Below, piece by piece: positions 39,989 to 44,987 of a stretch of 44,987 bases of DNA; the first letter of the stretch is position 1; each line of letters begins with the position of its first letter. A program made the translations under genes and the position numbers. The DNA is from Novosphingobium sp. Fuku2-ISO-50 (lineage in GTDB: Bacteria > Pseudomonadota > Alphaproteobacteria > Sphingomonadales > Sphingomonadaceae), in assembly GCF_001519055.1 (NCBI RefSeq), contig NZ_KQ954307.1, forward strand, positions 1 through 44,987. The letters run 5' to 3'. Under the pieces are notes generated by a model, which worked only from the letters and a program-made list of their open reading frames with translations, made no database searches and was not told where the DNA came from.

Positions 39989-41560
39989 TCAATTGACGCC
40001 TCGTTCGCGTCCCGCCCAATAGGGTTCGCGCAAGGCCCGGCGCAGGATCTTTCCGGCCGGATTACGCGGCAAAGTCTCGACGAAATCGATGGATTTTGGG
40101 CATTTGAACCCGGCGATCCGGGTGCGCGCAAAGGCAATCACCGATGCCGGATCGGGCATTCTGCCGGGCTTGAGCACGACAATTGCCTTGACCGCTTCAC
40201 CCCAGCGATCGTCGGGCACGCCGATCACGGCGACATCCGCGACATCGGCGTGGCCATAGATCGCGCTTTCCACTTCGGCCGGATAGACGTTCTCTGCCCC
40301 GGTGATGATCATGTCCTTCATGCGGTCCTGGATGAACAGATAGCCTTCCGCATCCAGCAACCCGGCATCGCCGGTGCGCAGCCAGCCGCCGGGCAGCACG
40401 GCATGGGCGGTATCTTCGGGGCGGTTCCAGTATCCTTTCATGGTCGAAGGCGATCGGATCAGGATTTCGCCGATCGTGCCCGACGGCAGCGGCGTTCCGG
40501 CCTCGTCGACAATCCGCAGTTCCACGCCCGGCACGGCCTTGCCCGCCGAAGCCATGACCCGCAGCCGGTCCGGGTGGTGATCCTCGGGCGGCAGCGCGGT
40601 CGCAGTGCCCCAACTCTCGGTCAGTCCATAGAGCTGGATAAAGCTGCATTTCAGCGCTTCCAGGCCCTGGTGCAACAAATCGAGCGGTATCGGGCTTGAT
40701 CCGTAAGAGAAATATTCCAGCGACGAGAAATCCGTCACTGCGGCCCTGGGATGCTCCAACAGTATCTTCAGCGCCGCCGGAACCAGAAACAGCCGCCTGA
40801 TCCGGTTGACTTCGATCGCCTCAAGGAAGGCGCCTGCGTTGAATTCCGGTTGAATTACCATTTCGGAACCGTCCAGCGTCGCAAGCAGGACACCGCCGAC
40901 GCCGCCAATGTGGCCATAAGGCATGGCCACCAGAATGGTCTCGGGCGCAGCGGGGAACAGCCAGGGCAAGTTCGCGGCCCGCAGGGCACTCCGGATGCCG
41001 GTGGCGTTGGCGTGGCTCAGCATCACGCCCTTGGGCTGGCCCGTCGTGCCGGACGTATAGAGTTGCAAGACCACGTCATCGGCCTGCACAACAACCGGCA
41101 CGCGCGTTGCAGGTGCTGCATCGCGCCACCGGGTAAAGTGCGGCCAGGCCGGATCACCGCCGTCATCGCCCATCAGTACGATGGTGGCCGGCGCCTCCCC
41201 TCCCCCGGGCACGCGATCGACAAATCCTGGTTCGACAAACAGCGCCACCGGGCCGCAGTCGCGCAGAATAACCTCGATTTCCGCAGCAGTCAGCCGCCAG
41301 ATGATCGGCACGAACACCATTCCTGCCCGTGCGACACCCAGTGCAAGTTCGATGGCCAGGTCGCTGTTCTTGCCGATATAAGCAATGCGGCTGCCCGCAG
41401 GCGCCGCTGTGGCGAGCAAGGCATTGGCAATCTGCGTGGCGTGGCGGTCAAACGTGGCATAGTCGGTGGCTGCGGCGCCGAACCGCAGCGCGATGGCGGC
41501 GGGTTGATGCGCGGCATGGATTGCCAGGGCTTCACCAAAAGTACTTGCGACATTGTCCAT
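39989..41560 (-). CDS. AMP-forming acyl-CoA synthetase (class I adenylate-forming enzyme)
   Basis: The 523-residue ligase has the AMP-binding loop LQLYTSGTTGQPKGVMLSHA, the YGLTESWGTA motif, GGWLRTGDAGLLDAEGYLFI, the hinge DRMKDMIITGAENVYPAEVE, and the catalytic Lys in LPRNPAGKILRRALREP. It would activate a carboxylic acid to its CoA ester. The ATG at 41560 lies seven bases after GAGGA and is preferred to an ATG at 41566. It is the first gene of a leftward pair with the acyl-CoA dehydrogenase and divergent from the kinase/dehydrogenase pair. Confidence 0.93.
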   Translation of the reverse strand: MDNVASTFGEALAIHAAHQPAAIALRFGAAATDYATFDRHATQIANALLATAAPAGSRIAYIGKNSDLAIELALGVARAGMVFVPIIWRLTAAEIEVILRDCGPVALFVEPGFVDRVPGGGEAPATIVLMGDDGGDPAWPHFTRWRDAAPATRVPVVVQADDVVLQLYTSGTTGQPKGVMLSHANATGIRSALRAANLPWLFPAAPETILVAMPYGHIGGVGGVLLATLDGSEMVIQPEFNAGAFLEAIEVNRIRRLFLVPAALKILLEHPRAAVTDFSSLEYFSYGSSPIPLDLLHQGLEALKCSFIQLYGLTESWGTATALPPEDHHPDRLRVMASAGKAVPGVELRIVDEAGTPLPSGTIGEILIRSPSTMKGYWNRPEDTAHAVLPGGWLRTGDAGLLDAEGYLFIQDRMKDMIITGAENVYPAEVESAIYGHADVADVAVIGVPDDRWGEAVKAIVVLKPGRMPDPASVIAFARTRIAGFKCPKSIDFVETLPRNPAGKILRRALREPYWAGRERGVN

Positions 41561-41809
41561 GATCATTCCTCAGCCAAAGGACCACGCCCCGGCATGGCAA
41601 CCCGCGAGCAACCTTGCCCCAAACAGCTTTGCATGCGACGAGTTCGCGGGCGAAACGTCGCGGTCACGCGCACCGTTGCAGCGCGCTGGACATCTGTTAT
41701 TTGATCGATTAAAGAAATGCAACCAACCATCGGCAAGGGACAGTGACAGGTCGGGCAAACGGACGCCCGGCTTTCAAACCATGCCGATTGCGCAGGAAAG
41801 GAACCAAAC
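41561..41809. promoter_or_regulatory. Divergent control region of the acyl-CoA module
   Basis: This gene-free stretch separates the leftward ligase pair from the rightward kinase pair and should contain both promoters. An AT-rich part at 41697-41720 (TTATTTGATCGATTAAAG) is the best candidate for promoter elements. I see no clear repeat comparable to those at 33752/33879. Confidence 0.45.
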
Positions 41810-42835
41810 GTGGGTCATTCTCTTGCCGGCTTGCCGGGCGAGCAACTGGACACTTATTTGCGCGACAGGATTTCCGGCCTCGCCGCCCCCCTCACAGTCG
41901 AACCGATTGCGGGGGGGCAATCCAATCCGACCTTTTTCGTGTCCTATGGCGATCGCCGCATGGTTCTGCGCAAAAAGCCGCCCAACGCATTGCCATCGGC
42001 CCACGCCATCGACCGCGAATTCCGGGTCATGAGCGCGCTTCACCCGGTCGGGCTCAAAGTGCCCGAAACCGTGCTCTATTGCGACGACAGCGCGATCATC
42101 GGCACGCCGTTCTACCTCATGAACCGCCTCGAAGGCCGGGTGTTCAACGATTGCTGGTTGCCGGGCGTCTCTCCCGCCGACCGACGCGCCATGTACATGG
42201 ATATGGCGACCACGCTGGCGGACCTGCATAATGTCGACTGGCAAGCAGCGGGCCTTGCCGATTTTGGCAAGCCGGGCAATTACTTCTCTCGCCAGATCGG
42301 TCGCTGGACCAAACAATGGCAGCTCTCCAGGGAGGCCGAGTCCGATGCCATCGATCATCTGATCGCGTGGTTGCCGGACAACATTCCGGCAGGTGACCAG
42401 ACGGCCGTTTCGCACGGCGATTTCCGCATCGGCAATCTGATCTTTCACCCGACCGAACCCCGGGTTGTCGGCATTCTCGACTGGGAACTTTCGACGCTCG
42501 GCCACCCGCTTGCCGATCTGGCCTATAGCGCGCTCGGTTGGCATTTGCTGACGTCGGAACATATGGGCATGCGCGATCTGGATTACCAAAATCTCGGCAT
42601 CCCGATCGAGCAGGACTATCTCGAACGATACTACAGCACCGCTTCGAGCAAGGCTCGCGTGCAACCGTTCCACTTTGCCTTTTCGCTGTTTCGCCTCGCC
42701 GTCATTTTTGAAGGCATCGCCGCCCGCGCACGTCTGGGCAATGCCAGTTCCGCCAACGCGGCCGAAGTGGGCGCGTTGAGTACCGTACTGGCCCAGCGTG
42801 CGGTCGACGAAATTTCCAGCAACCGCACATATTGA
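41810..42835 (+). CDS. APH-like phosphotransferase of the ACAD10/ACAD11 (LvaA-like) type
   Basis: This 341-residue protein kinase-like enzyme has the nucleotide loop IAGGQSNPTFFVSYGDRRMV with the Lys-rich VLRKKPP, the catalytic Brenner motif SHGDFRIGNLIFHP (HxDxxxxN) and the metal-binding ILDWELSTLGHPLADLAYS. In mammals this domain is fused to an acyl-CoA dehydrogenase (ACAD10/11); in Pseudomonas putida its relative LvaA phosphorylates 4-hydroxyvaleryl-CoA. It is followed after 25 bp by an ACAD11-like dehydrogenase, so the same two-step dehydration of a hydroxyacyl-CoA is likely. The start is a GTG with AGGAAAGG upstream. Confidence 0.9.
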   Translation: MGHSLAGLPGEQLDTYLRDRISGLAAPLTVEPIAGGQSNPTFFVSYGDRRMVLRKKPPNALPSAHAIDREFRVMSALHPVGLKVPETVLYCDDSAIIGTPFYLMNRLEGRVFNDCWLPGVSPADRRAMYMDMATTLADLHNVDWQAAGLADFGKPGNYFSRQIGRWTKQWQLSREAESDAIDHLIAWLPDNIPAGDQTAVSHGDFRIGNLIFHPTEPRVVGILDWELSTLGHPLADLAYSALGWHLLTSEHMGMRDLDYQNLGIPIEQDYLERYYSTASSKARVQPFHFAFSLFRLAVIFEGIAARARLGNASSANAAEVGALSTVLAQRAVDEISSNRTY

Positions 42836-42860
42836 TCATCGGATCAAAGAGAGATTCAGG

Positions 42861-44120
42861 ATGGATTTCGAATACTCGGAACGCACGCAGGACTTGATCA
42901 ACCGCGTCAGCGCTTTCACGGATCGGTATCTCCTGCCGCAAAATCAGGTGTGGTTTCATGAGAACGAGGCGGGACGCCATCCGTCGGATATCATCGAGCC
43001 CCTGAAGGAACTGGCGCGCGACGAAGGGCTGTGGAACCTGTTTCTGCCGGCGCTGCACCCGCATGAACCCGGAACGCGCGCAAGCAACCTGGAATATGCG
43101 CCGCTGGCCGAGATCATGGGCAAGCTGCCCTGGGCATCGGAGATCTTCAACTGCAGCGCGCCAGACACCGGCAACATGGAATTGCTGCACCTGTTTGCCA
43201 CGCCAGACCAGCATGACCGCTGGCTGGTGCCGCTGCTAAAGGGCGATATCCGGTCCTGTTTCTGCATGACCGAACCAGACGTCGCGTCGTCGGACGCAAC
43301 CAACATCACCACGCGCATCCGCCGCGATGGGGATTGGTATGTCATCAATGGCCGAAAATGGTTCGCTACCGGTGCCCTGCACCCCAATTGCAAATTCATG
43401 ATTGTGCTGGGCGTCACCGACGAGGCCGACACGGCCCCGGCCCACAAGCGCCATTCCATGGTCATCGTCCCGGTCGATACGCCGGGCATGACAATCGTGC
43501 GCAACGTACCCGTCCTTCATCACCTCGCCGTCGAAGGCCATTGCGAGATCCTGTTCCGCGACGTGCGCGTGCCGGTGGATCACGTGCTTGGTACCGAGGG
43601 GAACGGGTTTGCGCTGGCACAGGCCCGGCTCGGGCCCGGGCGCGTGCACCATTGCATGCGCACCATAGGCCAGTGCGAACTGGCACTCGACCTGATGTGC
43701 GAACGCGCGCTGGAACGCCGCGCCTTTGGGCGTGCGCTGGCGGATTATTCCAACATTCGCGACTGGATTGCGCAGTCGCGCATCGAAATCGATCAAGCCC
43801 GCCTGCTCGTGCTGCGGGCAGCGGCCATGCTGGACAAATACGGCAACAAGAAAGCGAAAATCGACGTTTCGGCGATCAAGGTCGTCGCTGCACGCTTGCA
43901 AACCCAGGTGATCGACCGCGCGATTCAGGTGTTTGGCGCCATGGGACTGACCAACGACACCCCGCTCGCAGGGTTCTTCAGTTGGGGCAGAGCACTGCGC
44001 TTTGTCGACGGCCCGGATGAAGTGCATCTGCGGCTCATCGCCAAGAACGAGATCGACCGGGTCAAGTCAACGCTGGGCAGCACCAGCCGCTATTATACCT
44101 TGCCGGATTCATTGGGCTGA
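42861..44120 (+). CDS. Acyl-CoA dehydrogenase, ACAD11/LvaC-like
   Basis: This 419-residue dehydrogenase has CFCMTEPDVASSDATNITTR, the WYVINGRKWFATGALHPNCK loop, RVHHCMRTIGQCELALDLMC, ALERRAFGRAL, and the end QVFGAMGLTNDTPLAGFFSW followed by FVDGPDEVHL. The VDGPDEVH segment, in place of the usual GTSEIQ, is typical of the ACAD11 branch. In the lva pathway the partner (LvaC) converts the phosphorylated acyl-CoA to enoyl-CoA. The ATG at 42861 is chosen; upstream in-frame starts overlap the kinase. It ends the rightward pair, about 75 bp before the IS5-type element. Confidence 0.92.
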   Translation: MDFEYSERTQDLINRVSAFTDRYLLPQNQVWFHENEAGRHPSDIIEPLKELARDEGLWNLFLPALHPHEPGTRASNLEYAPLAEIMGKLPWASEIFNCSAPDTGNMELLHLFATPDQHDRWLVPLLKGDIRSCFCMTEPDVASSDATNITTRIRRDGDWYVINGRKWFATGALHPNCKFMIVLGVTDEADTAPAHKRHSMVIVPVDTPGMTIVRNVPVLHHLAVEGHCEILFRDVRVPVDHVLGTEGNGFALAQARLGPGRVHHCMRTIGQCELALDLMCERALERRAFGRALADYSNIRDWIAQSRIEIDQARLLVLRAAAMLDKYGNKKAKIDVSAIKVVAARLQTQVIDRAIQVFGAMGLTNDTPLAGFFSWGRALRFVDGPDEVHLRLIAKNEIDRVKSTLGSTSRYYTLPDSLG

Positions 44121-44194
44121 ACATAAACCCGGGCAAGCTGCGCGACATGAAAATCGCGCAGCGCGCTCGACACCGTTCACAATTCAATTTGCGA

Positions 44195-44976
44195 TTAGGC
44201 CGTGTTGACAAAAGATTGCAGCCATAGTCTTGCTGCGGCGAGATTGAGGAAGCTCTCGAACGACAGGACGGTCTTGTCATAGCGCGTGGCGATGCGGCGC
44301 TGTTGCTTCAACTTGCCGAACATGCGCTCGACGCGGTTGCGGTCCTTATAGCGCCGGTAGTCCGGATGGGCTGGGACCTTTCGGTTCGAGCGGGGCGGAA
44401 TGACGGGCAGGATGCCCCGCATCAGCAGGTTTTCTCGGAATCTATCGCCATCATAGCCCTTGTCCGCCAGCAGTCCTTTGGGCGTGGGTAGCGGCAAGTT
44501 CATCAGGTCGTCAGCTGCGGTATAATCCGATGCCTCGCCACCGGTCAGGATGAAGCCAATAGGGAGTCCCTGATTGTCACACCGGGCGTGGACTTTGCTC
44601 GTAAAGCCGCCGCGTGATCGACCAAAAGCCTGCGCACAAGCCCCCCTTTTCCGCCCACTGCCGAAACATGGCCGCGAACCGTGGTGCTATCGATCATGTG
44701 CTGCCAGTCGTCGGTAAGCCCCAGATCGACCAGTGTTTGCAGCAGGGCATCCCACACCCCTTGTTCAGCCCAGCGCCGGAACCGGACATAGACCGAATTC
44801 CACTTGCCGTATCGCTCGTGCATGTCGCGCCAGGGACAACCAATCCGCAGCACGTGAAGCATGCCGTTGAGAAAACGGCGGTTATCGCCCGCAGGTCGTG
44901 CCCAACGCCCGCGCTCGGATGGCAAAAGCGGTCCGATCAGTTCCCATTCCGCATCTGACAAGTCCCCTCGGCCCAT
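44195..44976 (-). CDS. IS5-family transposase, two frames joined by a probable -1 frameshift
   Basis: The first frame (from the ATG at 44976) reads MGRGDLSDAEWELIGPLLPS, then the catalytic Asp in HMIDSTTVRGH. It meets the second frame at AAAAGGGGGG (complement of 44641-44650). The second frame has GGFTSKVHARCDNQGLPIGF, the second Asp in LLADKGYDGDRF and the Glu in DRNRVERMFGKLKQQRR. A -1 slip in the A4G6 run joins the frames into one DDE transposase; this arrangement is known for IS427-group elements. Without slippage the first frame ends at 44545. So the element is probably functional rather than broken. Confidence 0.85.
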
Positions 44977-44987
44977 GACTGCTCCCC
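44195..44987 (-). mobile_element. IS5-family insertion sequence (left end beyond the window)
   Basis: The transposase gene and its 3' end (GGCCGTGTTGACAAAAGATT begins at 44198) are present; the 5' terminal repeat lies past the window edge. The element abuts the end of the catabolic block, so it may have helped bring or rearrange these genes. Its partner copy, if any, is outside the window. Confidence 0.85.

Noticed and set aside
1..44987. CRISPR arrays, tRNA and rRNA genes
   Set aside because: No regularly spaced repeat array and no tRNA- or rRNA-like sequence was seen on either strand.

Overview
The window looks like a conjugative megaplasmid (or integrative element) of a sphingomonad such as Novosphingobium, Sphingobium or Sphingopyxis. 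The base composition is GC-rich. The left end carries a TraD/VirD4-type coupling protein, followed by genes typical of the accessory or leading region of alphaproteobacterial plasmids: ssb, two DUF736 genes, DUF2493, DUF3768, a CHC2/Toprim protein, ArdC, a long ParB-like protein and umuDC. The SOS box before umuDC has the alphaproteobacterial form GTTC-N7-GTTC. The right half carries aromatic/acyl-CoA catabolic genes with a TonB-dependent receptor, as is common on sphingomonad catabolic plasmids. Assignment to the group is inference; no rRNA or tRNA gene is present.

Layout. 1-2354: coupling protein and a ribbon-helix-helix partner, both leftward. 2355-2913: regulatory or origin-like DNA with TGCA-centred palindromes. 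2914-3562: first VapBC pair. 3678-4637: DUF2493 protein. 5110-6927: an unrecognised two-gene unit (DUF4238-like protein plus a PD-(D/E)XK-like protein), divergent from a winged-helix gene at 7008. That winged-helix gene is split by an IS1380-family element (7382-11428), whose transposase is itself split by a 2395-bp element that carries a large serine recombinase. Removing both insertions in silico restores both reading frames. 11788-23000: plasmid housekeeping and anti-defence genes, mostly leftward, including an ardC gene frameshifted inside its HExxH motif and a second VapBC pair. 23223-24953: SOS-controlled umuDC. 25017-25982: a zinc-ribbon protein and a DUF433 antitoxin-like gene.

26120-44120 is the catabolic block. 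A leftward operon runs from an extradiol dioxygenase (33690) through a glutathione S-transferase, an aldehyde dehydrogenase, a ThDP-dependent enzyme and an SDR to an FAD oxidoreductase, and ends in a decayed GMC oxidoreductase. It is divergent from an HsaA-like flavin monooxygenase (34011), with a 26-bp direct repeat in the shared control region. A TetR regulator and a TonB-dependent receptor follow. The last part is a divergent acyl-CoA module: CoA ligase and acyl-CoA dehydrogenase leftward, APH-like kinase and ACAD11-like dehydrogenase rightward. An IS5-family element closes the window.

A plausible scheme is uptake of a hydrophobic aromatic by the receptor, hydroxylation to a catechol, meta-cleavage, processing of the 2-oxo acid product by the ThDP enzyme and aldehyde dehydrogenase, and side-chain or ring-residue oxidation by the acyl-CoA module. 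The substrate cannot be read from the sequence.
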